DNA of 64,000 bases from Cynocephalus volans. Lineage: Eukaryota > Chordata > Mammalia > Dermoptera > Cynocephalidae. Below, one piece after another: positions 11,123 through 22,883 of the stretch (the stretch's first letter is position 1; each line of letters begins with the position of its first letter). A program made the position numbers and the translations under genes. The notes below the pieces were generated by a model, which saw only the letters and a list, made by a program, of their open reading frames with translations, made no database searches and was not told the DNA's origin. The stretch is taken from NCBI RefSeq assembly GCF_027409185.1, contig NC_084462.1, positions 180,658,071-180,722,070 on the forward strand, given 5' to 3'.

Positions 11123-13678
11123 GTGAGAGAGAATGCCATCAGGATGGTGGAATAACTCTCTTGTTTCTTTTTGCTGTGCAGAAGCTTTTTAGTTTGATAT
11201 ACTCCCATTTGTTTATTTTCCGTTTAGTTGCCTGTGCTTTTGGGGTCGTATTCATGAAGTCTGTGCCCAATCCTACTTCCTGGAGTGTTTCTCCTATGTT
11301 TTCTTTAAGAAGTTTTATTGTTTCAGGGTGTATATTTAATCCTTTAATTCATTTTGAGTTGATTTTGCTATACGGTGAGAGGTATGAATCTAATTTCATT
11401 CTCAAAAGACAACCAACAAAGTGGGAGAAAATATTTGCAAAATATACATCTGACAAAGGATTAATATCTAGAATATACGAGGAACTGAAACAACTGTACA
11501 ACAACAACAAAAAACAAATAACCCAATTTAAAAATGGGCAAAAGAGCTAAAATAGGCATTCCTCAAAGGAAGATATACGAATGGCCAACAGACACATGAA
11601 AAAATGCTCAACATCACTCAGCATTCAGAAATGCAAATCGAAACCACGCTAAGATACCATCTCACCCCAGTTAGGATGGCTAATATCCAAAAGAACATGA
11701 ATGATAAATGATGGTGAGGTTGCCCAGAAAAAGGAACGCCATACATTATTGGTGGGACTGCAAAATGGTGCAGCCTCTATGGAAAATGGTATGGAGATTC
11801 CTCAAACAACTGCAGGTAGATCTACTGTATGACCCAGCTATCACACTGCTGGGAATATACCCAGAGGAATGGAAATCATCAAGTTGAAGGTATACCTGTT
11901 CCCCAATGTTCATTGCAGCACTCTTTACAATAGCTAAGAGCTGGAACTAGCCCAAATGTCCATCATCAGATGAGTGGGTATATCTACACAATGGAATACT
12001 ACTCTGCTATAAAACAGAATGAAATACTGCCATTTGCAACAACATGGATGGACCTAGAGAGAATTGTATTAAGTGAAATAAGTCAGGCACATATAGAGAA
12101 ATACCACATATTCTCACTTATTTGTGGGAGCTAAAAATAAATAAATAAATAAATAAATACACAATTAAACTGGGAGGGGGGGAAGAAGACACAACAATTA
12201 CAATTCCTTGAAGTTGATATGACAAGTGAACAGATATGAGGTTGTTGGGAGGGAGGGGGAGCCGAAGAAGGGAGGGAGGTTTCAGTAATGGGCCACAATA
12301 ATCAACCACATTGTATATTGATAAAATAAAACAAAATTTTTTAAAAAGATGGTGGAATAGATGGTCCCCCGCATCATTGTCTCACAAAAATGACCATTTA
12401 CAACTGCTAAAAAGAAATGGCTGCCAACATGGGACCATTGGAGCTTGAGGGAAGAGCAGGAGATACCAGTGGAGTTTGTGAAGATGGGAAAGCCACAGAG
12501 AGAGGAAGAAGAAATCATGCCAACTGTTTCAAGCCCCAGCTGCCTCAGCACTATCCCTGTGAGAAGCGGGAAGAAACTACAGCCCATGGAACAAGAGCCA
12601 GTAAATGCCACAGCTGAGCTCTTTGTGTGGAGTTGCCTGGAGTCTGGAGGACAGTCGAGGGCTTTGGAGCACACCACACCAGCCCCCAGGACAGCAAGAC
12701 CACTGACAGGGATCCCATGGATTAAGGAGAAGTCTTTCTTTTTTATTTTCTTACAATAGATAAGGAACTCAAAGAACTCAACTGCAAGAAAGAAATAACC
12801 CAATTTTTAAAATGGGCAAAGGACCTGAACAGAGATTTCTCAAAATAAAACATTTGAATGATCAACAAGCACATGAAAAAATGTTCAACATCAGTAATCA
12901 TCAGGCAAATGCAAATTAAAACCATGATGAGATATCATCTCATCCCAGTTAGAATGGCTATTATCAACAAGACAGAAAATAACAAATGCTGATGAGGATG
13001 GAGAGAAAATGGAACCCACCTACATTGTTGGTGGGAATGTAAATTTGTACATCCATTGTGGAAAACAGTGTGGAGGTTCATCTTACCTTATGACCAAACT
13101 ATTGCACTACTGGATATATACCCCAAAGAAAGGAAATCCACGTACCAAAATGTCACCAGCACTCCCCTGTTCATTGCAATGCTTTTCACAATAGTGAAAA
13201 GATTGAATCATCCTAAATGCTCATCACTGGATAAATGGAGAAAAAAAACTGTGGTACATAAACACAATGGAATACTATTAGCTATAAAAAGAAATGATTT
13301 CCTACCATTGGCAGCAACATCAATAGAACTGTAAGCCATTACGTTAAGTGAAGTAAGTCAGGCACAGAAAAACAAATACCACATGATTTCACTCATATGT
13401 GGAATCTGAATTTTAAAAAAGAAAGAAATGGTTCCCAAAGAAGTAGAGAGTAGAATAATCATCAAAAGAGGTACTGAGGGGGGAGGGTCAGAGCAGGGGA
13501 GGAGGAATGGCAGACTAAGGTACAAAATTATGCTATCTATCCTAGTGAATCATTGTGCAGTATATGCATGTATTGAAACAACACACTACACCTAACAAAT
13601 ATTTACAAGTAAATATTAACACAACAAAAAATAAATAAATAAAAATAATTAAATAAATGAACTACCTGTTTAAAAAAA
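11123..13678 (+). mobile_element. Collapsed L1: 5' UTR joined to ORF2 3' end
   Basis: After the target duplication come an L1 5' leader with a GATGGTGGAATAG start-like stretch, resembling the YY1-type start of L1s, and a GC-richer leader to about 12739. It then jumps to the far C-terminal part of ORF2 (from about 12745) and the 3' UTR with an AAAT-rich tail. All ORF1 and most of ORF2 are absent. It is interrupted by the twin-primed L1 at 11155-12347. Its own TSD TCAAAACT is at 11113-11120 and 13679-13686. Confidence 0.75.
11155..12347 (+). mobile_element. 5'-truncated L1 with 5' inversion (twin priming)
   Basis: Two L1 pieces in opposite orientation. 11155-11402 is the reverse complement of ORF2 sequence ending near KSFCTAK; 11403-12347 is the directly following ORF2 sequence ([18 protein letters not shown]..) through the 3' UTR to an A-rich tail. 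Flanks carry a perfect 12-bp duplication GATGGTGGAATA (11143-11154 and 12348-12359). This is the signature of twin priming. The 3' UTR, with GGGAGGGGGG and GGGAGGGAGG, matches Y1 and Y2, so it belongs to the young lineage. Confidence 0.92.
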
Positions 13679-13954
13679 TCAAAACTGAATGGGAAATAAA
13701 AACATTCCCAGACAAAAAATAGAGAATGAGTTTCTAGTGGACTGCTCTACAAGAATTAATAAAGGAAGTCCTTCAGGCTGAAGGGAAATGAATCCACAAA
13801 AAAGAATGAAAAAAGCTGGAAATAGTAAATGTGTGAATAAATACAAAAGGCTGGATATACACAGATATATGCATACACATATTCTTAATTTCTTTAAAAA
13901 CTATAAGATTGTTTAAAGTAATAATTATAACACTATATTGTTTGGTTTATTAAA

Positions 13955-14511
13955 TACATAGGGAACTTCCATCTCTAGAAAATGAAGTAGATCTACTTTT
14001 TCCCATCCCTCTTGCTAAGTACACATAAACACTCTGGACATTACTGTATATACTACAAACATAAGAAGATTTTGATAATTGGAGAGAAGAAAAAAGATTG
14101 AGATAATCCCAGGAATGACATGGAGTTGAGTTCTCTGTTTTCTTTTTCCTTATAAATTCCAGAATTGGCACAGAAGATACTGACAACCTGGTAGTTGTCA
14201 AAAAAAAAAAAAAAAAAAAAAGCCCCAACAAAAGGCTACCCTCTCTGGTAAACAATGAGGAAAAGGGAAATCAAATAATACAGAAATCTGTTAGACAACA
14301 ACCTATCCACCAGCCAAATACCATAGAAATACCATCAAAATAACATAGAAAAAATGATGCACCCTTGCTATCAAAAACTGAGTGGGGAGCATAGAAGGGT
14401 AGCATCTTTCTACCCTTGTGGGGTTGAAAGAAAGTATGAATCCTCCACTCAGGTGACATTAAAGGAGGCTGAGTGAGGAGCCAGGACTTTCCTCCTTGCC
14501 AGCTCTACAGG
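13955..14511 (+). mobile_element. Probable old L1 5' UTR remnant with a 22-A run
   Basis: Non-coding text resembling old primate-type L1 leaders (..GGACATTACTGTATATAC.., ..AATCCCAGGAATGACATGG..). An A22 run sits at 14200-14221 and could be the tail of a separate small insertion, but I find no duplication around it. Assignment is tentative. Confidence 0.45.
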
Positions 14512-15209
14512 AAATCCATAAGGAAGTCCTGCACCTGGAACCCAAGAAACAATGGTCACCACCATGAATACACTGGAAAGAACAAACACACCTGTTAGAG
14601 CAGATACACAAAAGAGAATGAGAAAGAAACTATACCATACCATCTCAAAAAAAAAAAAAGAGAGAGAGACAAACAAGAAAAGTGAAGGAAAGGAACAAAA
14701 ATATTTAAATCAACCAGAGGAAAAGCAATTAAATGACAGGAGTAAAACAGTACCTCTCAACAACAAAGCTACATGTAAATGGATTAAATTTCTCATTCAA
14801 AAGACTCAGACTGATTGGATTCAAAAGCTAGACCCAACTATATGCTGTCTTTAAAAGACTTACCTCACTCATAAAGACACACATAGGCAGCAGAACCACA
14901 TGGCTAGAGGCGGCTCCTCCTCACTCCTTGGACCCAGAGGGGAGCAGCAGCCCACAGGGTCTGACCTGCCGAGGTGATCCCTGCAGAGCCATGTGGTGCT
15001 AGGGGCTCATTCTATGACCACAGATTCTGGAACAGGACCCAAAGTGGTTTAACCTAACCACCACAACCACACCTACAGTCAAACAAAGACAATTCACCAC
15101 CACAGTAGCAACCAGGGCCACTCCACAGCCAACCTCAGTGTAATAGAAGAAGCAAACCCTCTACCAAATGACCAAAATCAACAACAACAACAAAAATACT
15201 AGATGTACA

Positions 15210-16120
15210 AACAAAAAAGAAATGACACCACCGAAAGAATACAGTAATGCTCCAAAGTCAGACTCCATGGAATGGGGAATCCTTGTAATGTCTGAAAAAG
15301 AATTCTGAGAAATGTTCTTAAGAAAACTTTAAGAAATAAAGGAAGACTTAATTAGAGAACAATGAAACAAGAAAAAAAATCCAGAATATGGAGGAAATCT
15401 GCAAAGAGATTAATACCTTAAAAAAGAGTGTAACAGAATTTCTAGAAATGAAACATTCACTCAATGAAATAAAAACAACTGAGAGCTTGAGCAGTAGGAT
15501 AGAGTAAGCAGAAGAAAGAATTTCAGAGCTTGAAGATGGTCTTTGTGAAATAACTCAGGCAGACAATAAAAAAGGAAAAAAGAATTAAAAATAATGAGGA
15601 AAATCTAAGAAAAACAGCAGACAACCTCAAGCGCTCTAACATTTGAATCGTGAGTATTCCTTAAGGGGATGAGAAAGGAAAAGGTATTGAAAACCTATGC
15701 AAGGAAATAGTAACAAAAACCTTCCCAGGTGTAGAGAGAGACACAGACCTTCAGACCCAAGAAGCTCAAAGGTCCCCAAACAGATTCAATGCAAAAAGAT
15801 CCTCCCCAAGACACATTATAGTTAAATTTGCAAAGCTCAAAGACAAAAAGAGAATTGTACAAGGAGCAAGAGAAAAGTGTCAGGTCACTTATAGGGGAGC
15901 CCACATCAAACTACCAGCAGACTTCTCAACTGAAACCCTACAGGCCAGAAGAAAGTGGAACGATATATTCAAATTACTAAAGAAAAAAATTGCCAGCCAA
16001 GAAATCTTTACCCAGCAAGGCTCTCCTTCAGAAATGAGGGAGAAATAGTGTATTTCCCAGAAAAACAAAAGTTGTGGGAGTTCACCACCACATGACCAAC
16101 TCTGCAATAAATTCTCAAGG
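15210..16120 (+). pseudogene. L1 B ORF1 (decayed)
   Basis: An ORF1 remnant with a coiled-coil part (ELEDGLCEITQADNK-like text near 15525-15570), an RRM part (near 15640-15720), and a C-terminal domain near 15880-16100 whose codons give AHIKLPADFSTETLQA and LSFRNEGEIVYF-like text. Frame changes and stops interrupt it. The family role is RNA binding and chaperone activity in the L1 particle. Confidence 0.8.
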
Positions 16121-16330
16121 GAGTCATTCATCTGGAATCTGAATAATGGTGACTACTATCATAAATACACAAGAAAGAGCAAAACCCACCATTAAAACAA
16201 AAATGCCAGCAAGAAAGAGAAAGAAGCTAAATCATCCCACCTTAAATTCTCAACCAACATTGAATAAGAGAAATAAAAGGGGAAATAATGATCAAAAGAT
16301 ATTTAAAGCAACTAAACAAGAAGCAATTAA

Positions 16331-16756
16331 ATGACAGGAATTAAGCAACACTTGTCAATAACTACTCTAAATGTGAATGGACTAAACTCCCCATTCAAAA
16401 GAGATAGACTGACAGAATGGTTTAAAAAGCTAGACCCAAGTATATGCTGTCTTCAAGAGATCCACCTCACCTGTAGAGACACACGCAGACTAAAAGTGAA
16501 GGGATGGGCGGGGCTGGGGGTGTGGGGCGTCCCGACCAGTGTTGGGAGGGCTACGAAATACAGGCAGGCCGACTGTCACTCCACCACACCCTGGACTCCG
16601 GCCCCGGTAAACTTCCTGTTACTGGGAGGCAGATACCATCTCTGCGACCACCAGTTTGGAAAAAAGCCTAACGAATTTCTGGTTGGGAATAGTGTGGTAG
16701 GAGAGTTCCCAGGTCCGCTTGAACCTGCCGGAGAGCAGGCTGCAGGCGGGCACTAG
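16331..16756 (+). pseudogene. L1 B ORF2 N-terminus running into Y1 5' UTR
   Basis: The first about 59 codons are genuine ORF2: [20 protein letters not shown], then the CCLQEIHL segment holding the endonuclease glutamate region, ending at LKVKGW. At 16508 young L1 Y1 begins, and the frame stays open by chance for about 80 more codons through Y1's 5' UTR. The rest of this gene resumes at 22884. The fused frame is an accident of insertion, not a designed protein. Confidence 0.85.
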
Positions 16757-17472
16757 ACTCGGTTTATACCGGGGGGATACAAAGGTGAACAAGACCCGAG
16801 AAAGATCTACACAGTGCTACAAAGGCACCCAGAGAGACCGGTCATCTGTGCCTAGCAGAAACCTGGTAGACTTCGTGGGTGAGGCGGTGCTGAGCAGGGT
16901 CTTGAAGGCCCAGCTGATAGACGAGGGGTGCAGAAGACACACCCCAGCCCATCACAGTGTGCACAGAGGGGGGAGACGTGCGGCCAGGGAGGCGGAGACT
17001 CGACAGAAACCACACACCCGGTGGGGTCGCCACTGCACGATCTAACAGCCTGGGCCAGAGCACACGGAACGGGGAGAAGTCCTGTACAGAAAGTGAAAGC
17101 TCAACAGAGATCACACACCCTGTGGTAAGTGATCCACCAGCCCAGCAGAGTATAAGCTGACCAGAAAGGTGGATCCCCGGAGAAGCCCAAGACCCGAGGC
17201 AACCACACACACAAGACACTAGAGGCCAACGGAACAGTCACGGCGGGAGCCATACCAAATTGGCAACCACAGCAACATCCTAGTTAGTCATTAGTCTCAA
17301 ACCGGTGGACTGTGAAACCCCCTGCCACAATGAATAAACACCAAAAAAAAAGACACCAGAAATACAAAAAATCAAGAAAGTACACCACCAAAAGTTAATA
17401 AATCTCATACTCTAGATCCTATAGAACAAGAAGCCCTTGAAATAACTGACAAGGAATTTTGAGTGATAATTC

Positions 17473-17740
17473 TTTTTTTTTTTTTTTTTTTAATTTTATT
17501 TTGTCGATATACATTGTAGCTGCTTAATGCTCCCCATCACCAAAACCTCCCTCCCTTCTTCCTCCCCCCCTCCCCCCCAACAATGTCCTTTCTGTTTGCT
17601 TGTTGTATCAACTTCAAATAATTGTGGTTGTTATATCTTCTTCTCCCCCCCCCCCCCGGTTTGTGTGTGTATGTGTGTATGTGTGTGTGTGAATTTATAT
17701 ATTAATTTTTAGCTCCCACCAATAAGTGAGAACATGTGGT
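17473..17740 (-). mobile_element. Short antisense L1 3' end inside Y1 ORF1
   Basis: Starts with a T19 run and continues as the reverse complement of the Y1/Y2 3' UTR (TATCGACAAAATAAAATT read backwards, the C runs, a (TG)n tract, TAGCTCCCACCAATAAGTGA) and stops at ACATGTGGTA. It is an extremely 5'-truncated L1 insertion (about 268 bp). It separates the first ORF1 codons from the rest. The host flanks AATTCT and AACTC may be a diverged duplication. Y2 shows the empty site. Confidence 0.93.
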
Positions 17741-17741
17741 A

Positions 17742-18584
17742 AACTCAAGGAAACTGAATGAGATACAAGAAAACTCAGCTAGACATCATGATGAAATGAG
17801 GAAAAGTATACAGGATCTGAAAGAGGAAATATACAAGGAAATCAATGTCCTGAAAAAAAATGTAGCAGAACTTGCTGAACTGAAGAAGTTATTCAGCGAA
17901 ATAAAAAACACAACGGAGAGTTTAACCAGCAGGCTTGTCGAAGTTGAAGAGAGAACCTCTGAACTTGAAGATGGGCTGTTTGAAATAACACAAGCAGACA
18001 AAAAGAAAGAAAAAAGAATCAAGGACATGGAAGAAAATCTGAGAGAGATATCAGACAACCTCAAGCGCTCAAATATCCGAGTCATGGGTATTCCAGAAGG
18101 GGAGGAAAATGGAGATTCCATTGAAAACATATTCAACAAAATAGTGGCAGAAAACTTCCCAGGTATAGGAAAAATCACAGATCTTCAGATCCAGGAAGCT
18201 CAACGATCTCCAAACGTATTCAACCCAAAAAGGCCTTCTCCAAGACATGTCATAGTCAAATTGGCAAAACTCAGAGACAAAGAGAGAATCTTAAAAGCTG
18301 CAAGAGAGAAGCGTCAAATAACCTATAAGGGAGCCCCAATCAGGTTAACATCAGACTTTTCATCACAAACCCTAAAAGCTACAAAGGAATGGGATGATAT
18401 TTTCAAAATACTAAAAGACAAAGATTGCCAGTCAAGAATACTCTACCCTGCAAGGCTATCCTTCCGAAATGAGGGGCAAATAGTATATTTCTCAGACAAA
18501 CAAAAACTGCGGGAGTTCACTACCACAAGACCACCCTTACAAGAAATCCTCAAGGGAGTACTGGGTTTGGTTCCTGAAAAATAA
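17742..18584 (+). pseudogene. L1 Y1 ORF1 protein, N-terminus cut off by insertion
   Basis: About 280 codons stay open to the stop at 18584. The order is that of L1 ORF1p: a long coiled coil (RKLNEIQENSARHHDEM.. through SLTSRLVEVEERTSELED), then an RRM-type domain (NIRVMGIPEGEENGDSIENI) and the C-terminal domain (SPRHVIVKLAKLRDKERILK, APIRLTSDFSSQT, LSFRNEGQIVYFSD). The family protein trimerises, coats L1 RNA and chaperones nucleic acids. The true start is lost: the antisense L1 insertion removes the upstream link, and only a GTG at 17736, inside the insertion, precedes the frame. The C-terminal two thirds look intact. Confidence 0.9.
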
Positions 18585-18771
18585 CTACCACTGCCATAAA
18601 AACCTAAGAAAAATCTAAACACGCTAGTACAATAAAAATGGCATTCATGAAGAGAAAACAAGCTAACAAAAACAGTATCTACAACCTAAGGAACCAACAA
18701 ACAAAGAAACCAAACAGTAAATCAGAAAGCAAGGAACAAAAGACACCTAAGACAACCAAACAACCAATAAA

Positions 18772-21700
18772 ATGCTAGGAATAAATCAACACCTTTCAAT
18801 AACAACTCTTAATGTAAAAGGCTTAAATTCCCCAATTAAAAGACACAGACTGGCTGACTGGATCAAAAAGCAGGACCCAACTATATGCTGCCTACAAGAG
18901 ACCCACCTCACCCATAAAGATTCACACGGACTAAGAGTGAAAGGATGGAAAAAGATTTACCATGCAAACAGAAAAGAAAAAAGAGCTGGAGTGGCTATTC
19001 TTATCTCTGACAAAATATACTTTAAACTAAAAACCATAAAAAGAGACAATGAGGGACACTACTTAATGATAAAAGGACTGATCCATCAAGAAGACATAAC
19101 AATCATAAATATGTACGCACCCAATGTTGGAGCAGCCAGATTTATAAAACAAACTCTATTAGACCTAAAGAAGGAAATAGACACTAATACCATAATAGCA
19201 GGGGACCTGAACACTCCACTGTCAATATTAGACAGATCATCTAGGCAAAGAATCAGTAGAGAAACACAAGATCTAAACAAGACTCTAGACCAATTGGAAT
19301 TGGCAGATATCTACAGAACATTCCACCCAACAACCTCAGAATATTCATTCTTCTCATCAGCACATGGATCATTCTCCAGGATAGATCACATATTAGGTCA
19401 CAAATCAAGTCTCAATAAATTCAAAAAAATTGGAATTATCCCATGTATCTTCTCAGACCATAATGGATTAAAACTAGAAATTAATAACAAACAAAACTCT
19501 GGAAACTATACAAACACATGGAAATTAAACAGCATTCTACTTAATGACATATGGGTCCAAGAAGAAATCAAGCAGGAAATCAAAAAGTTTATTGAAACTA
19601 ATGAAAACAATGATACATCATACCAAAACCTGTGGGATACTGCAAAAGCAGTATTGAGGGGAAAATTTATTGCATTAAATGCTCACTTCAGAAGAATGGA
19701 AAGATGGCAAGTGAACAACCTAACACTTCACCTTAAAGAACTAGAAAAACAAGAACAATCCAATCCTAAAGTTAGCAGACGGAAAGAAATCATTAAGATC
19801 AGAGCAGAACTGAATGAAATTGAAAACCAAAAAACAATTCAAAAGATCAACGAATCAAAAAGTTGGTTTTTTGAAAAGATAAATAAAATTGACAAACCAT
19901 TAGCATGGCTAACAAAAAAAAGGAGAGAAGACTCAAATAACAAAAATTAGAAATGAAAAAGGCGATATTACAACTGATTCATCTGAAATACAAGGAATCA
20001 TTCGAGACTACTATAAACAACTATACGCCAACAAATTTGAAAATCTGGAGGAAATGGATAAATTTCTGGACACACACAAGCTCCCAAAACTGAACCGTGA
20101 AGACGTAGAAAATTTGAACAGACCAATAACAATAAAGGAGATTGAAGCTGTTATCAGAAGGCTCCCAACAAAGAAAAGCCCAGGACCAGATGGATTCACA
20201 GCAGAATTTTACCAAACATTCAAAGAGGAATTGACACCAATTCTTTACAAACTATTCCAAAAGATTGAAACGGACGCAAATCTCCCAAACTCATTCTATG
20301 AAGCAAACATCATCCTGATACCAAAACCAGGTAAAGATATAACCAAAAAAGAAAACTACAGGCCGATATCCTTGATGAATATAGATGCAAAAATCCTCAC
20401 TAAAATACTAGCAAACAGAATACAGCAACACATACGAAAAATTATTCATCACGATCAAGTGGGATTCATCCCAGGGATGCAAGGTTGGTTCAACATACGC
20501 AAATCAATAAATGTGATACACCATATTAATAAACTCAAACACAAGGACCATATGATCATCTCTATAGATGCTGAAAAAGCATTTGATAAAGTTCAGCACT
20601 CATTCATGACAAAGACCCTCTATAAGTTAGGTATAGAGGGAAAGTATCTCAACATAATTAAAGCCATATATGCCAAACCCACTGCCAATATCATCCTGAA
20701 TGGGGAAAAGCTGAAAGCTTTTCCTTTAAGAACAGGCACTAGACAAGGATGCCCACTCTCACCACTCCTATTCAACATAGTGTTGGAAGTACTAGCCAGA
20801 GCAATCAGAGAAGAGAAGGAAATAAAGGGCATCCAGATTGGAAAAGATGAAGTCAAACTGTCCCTGTTTGCAGATGACATGATCCTATATATCGAACAGC
20901 CTAAAACCTCTACAAAAAAACTGTTGGAATTGATAAATGATTTCAGCACAGTAGCAGGATACAAAATCAACACACAAAAATCAGTAGCATTTCTTTTCTC
21001 CAATAGTGAACATGCAGAAGGAGAAATCAAGAAAGCCTGCCCATTTACAATAGCCACCAAAAAAATAAAATACTTAGGAATTGAGTTAACCAAGGAGGTG
21101 AAAAATCTCTATAATGAGAACTACAAACCACTGCTGAGAGAAATTAGAGAGGATACAAGAAGATGGAAAGATATTCCATGCTCTTGGATTGGAAGAATCA
21201 ACATAGTGAAAATGTCCATACTACCCAAAGTGATATACAAATTCAATGCAATCCCCATCAAAATTCCAAAGACATTTTTCTCAGAAATGGAAAAAACTAT
21301 TCAGACATTTATATGGAACAATAAAAGACCACGAATAGCCAAAGCAATGCTCAGCAAAAAAACTAAAGCTGGAGGCATAACACTACCTGACTTTAAGCTA
21401 TACTACAAAGCTATAATAACCAAAACAGTATGGTACTGGCATAAAAACAGACACACTGACCAATGGAATAGAATAGAGAATCCAGAAATCAACCCACACA
21501 CTTACTGCCATCTGATCTTTGACAAAGGCACCAAGCCTATTCACTGGGGAAGGGACTGCCTCTTCAGCAAGTGGTGCTGGGATAATTGGATATCGATATG
21601 CAGGAGAATGAAACTAGATCCATACCTCTCACCGTATACTAAAATCAACTCAAAATGGATTAAGGATTTAAATATACACCCTGAGACAATAAAACTTCTT

Positions 21701-22597
21701 AAAGAAAACATAGGAGAAACACTTCAGGAAATAGGACTGGGCACAGACTTCATGAATACGACCCCAAAAGCACGGGCAACCAAAGGAAAAATAAACAAAT
21801 GGGATTATATCAAACTAAAAAGCTTCTGCACAGCAAAAGAAACAATTAAAAGAGTTAAAAGACAACCAACAGAGTGGGAGAAAATATTTGCAAAATATAC
21901 ATCTGACAAAGGATTAATATCCAGAATATATAAGGAACTCAAACAACTTTACAAGAAGAAAACAAGCAACCCAATTAAAAAATCTGCAAAAGAGCTAAGT
22001 AGGCATTTCTCTAAGGAAGATATACAAATGGCCAACAGACATATTGAAAAATGCTCAACATCACTCAGCATCCGGGAAATGCAAATCAAAACCACATTGA
22101 GATACCATCTAACCCCAGTTAGGTTGGCTAAAATCCGAAAGACTATGAACGATAAATGCTGGCGAGGCTGTGGAGAAAAAGGAACTCTCATACATTGTTG
22201 GTGGGACTGCAAAATGGTGCAGCCTCTATGGAAAATGGTATGGAGGTTCCTTAAACAATTGCAAATAGATCTACCATACGACCCAGCCATCCCACTGTTG
22301 GGAATATACCCAGAGGAATGGAAATCATCAAGTCGAAGGTTTACCTGTTCCCCAATGTTCATCACAGCACTCTTTACAATAGCCAAGAGTTGGAACCAGC
22401 CCAAATGCCCATCATCAGATGAGTGGATACGGAAAATGTGGTACATCTACACAATGGAATACTACTCAGCTATAAAAACGAATGAAATACTGCCATTTGC
22501 AACAACATGGATGGACCTTGAGAGAATTATATTAAGTGAAACAAGTCAGGCACAGAAAGAGAAATACCACATGTTCTCACTTATTGGAGGGAGCTAA
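18772..22597 (+). pseudogene. L1 Y1 ORF2 (endonuclease-reverse transcriptase), one frameshift
   Basis: Starts [18 protein letters not shown] and spans about 1275 codons, the usual ORF2 length. Endonuclease: [21 protein letters not shown] and [11 protein letters not shown] (near 19450-19490). Reverse transcriptase: [40 protein letters not shown] and FADDMILY (20867-20890, catalytic Asp pair). C-terminal Cys region: [19 protein letters not shown], complete. Compared with Y2, two bases are missing near 19920 (KKRRE region), ending the first frame at 19950 and shifting to the frame that runs to 22597. This is the only clear disabling lesion I see. The protein nicks target DNA and copies L1 RNA in place. 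Confidence 0.93.
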
Positions 22598-22620
22598 AAA
22601 TTAATATATAAATTCACACA

Positions 22621-22654
<34 letters not shown>

Positions 22655-22883
22655 AACCGGGGGGGGGGGGAAGAAGATATAACAACGACAATTATTTGAA
22701 GTTGATACAACAAGCAAACAGAAAGGACATTGTTGGGGGGGAGGGGGGGAGGGAGAAGGGAGGGAGGTTTTGGTGATGGGGAGCAATAATCAGCTACAAT
22801 GTATATCGACAAAATAAAATTTAAAAAAAAATAAAGAAATAAAAATAAAGAAATGCAAAAAAATAAAAATGAAAATAAAAAAA
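22598..22883 (+). other. Y1 3' UTR: CA repeat, G runs and A-rich tail
   Basis: Directly after the ORF2 stop: a (CA)n tract (about 22615-22653), G10 at about 22662-22671, a G-rich run at about 22734-22768 with several GGG blocks, then AAAATAAA-rich tail sequence to 22883. G-rich tracts that can form quadruplexes are a known feature of L1 3' UTRs. Confidence 0.85.

Larger units (their letters stand above)
10561..13954 (+). mobile_element. Old L1M (ORF1 region), split by a nested L1
   Basis: Sense L1M in two parts, 10561-11122 and 13679-13954. The left holds the 5' region and ORF1 (..CTCATCAGAAATAAAGAC.., ..GACATATTTAATGTGC..). The right continues ORF1 at the next residue (..ACATTCCCAGACAAAAAATAG..) and the spacer. 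TCAAAACT at 11113-11120 and 13679-13686 is the duplication left by the nested L1. ORF1 frames are destroyed. Confidence 0.8.
16508..22883 (+). mobile_element. Young L1 'Y1', slightly 5'-truncated, 17-bp TSD
   Basis: Inserted into ORF2 of L1 B with a perfect duplication TAAAAGTGAAGGGATGG (16491-16507 and 22884-22900). It has part of a GC-rich 5' UTR (16508 to about 17460), ORF1 (to 18584), a spacer, ORF2 (18772-22597), a 3' UTR with a CA repeat and G runs, and an A-rich TAAA-interrupted tail. Compared with Y2 it lacks about 0.7 kb at the 5' end. It carries an antisense L1 3' fragment at 17473-17740. Confidence 0.95.

Noticed and set aside
14200..14221. Tail of a processed pseudogene or SINE
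   Set aside because: An A22 run is present, but I find no flanking duplication and upstream text looks like an L1 leader.
16331..16756. A 141-codon fused protein of L1 ORF2 start and a novel tail
   Set aside because: The tail is Y1 5' UTR read through by chance after insertion; not a designed gene.
20620..21093. 157-codon minus-strand frame opposite the reverse transcriptase, also at 34218-34691
   Set aside because: Antisense shadow of the constrained ORF2 frame; its conservation follows from the sense strand.
21949..22446. 165-codon minus-strand frame opposite the ORF2 C-terminus
   Set aside because: Same reason; similar shadows occur opposite L1 B and Y2.
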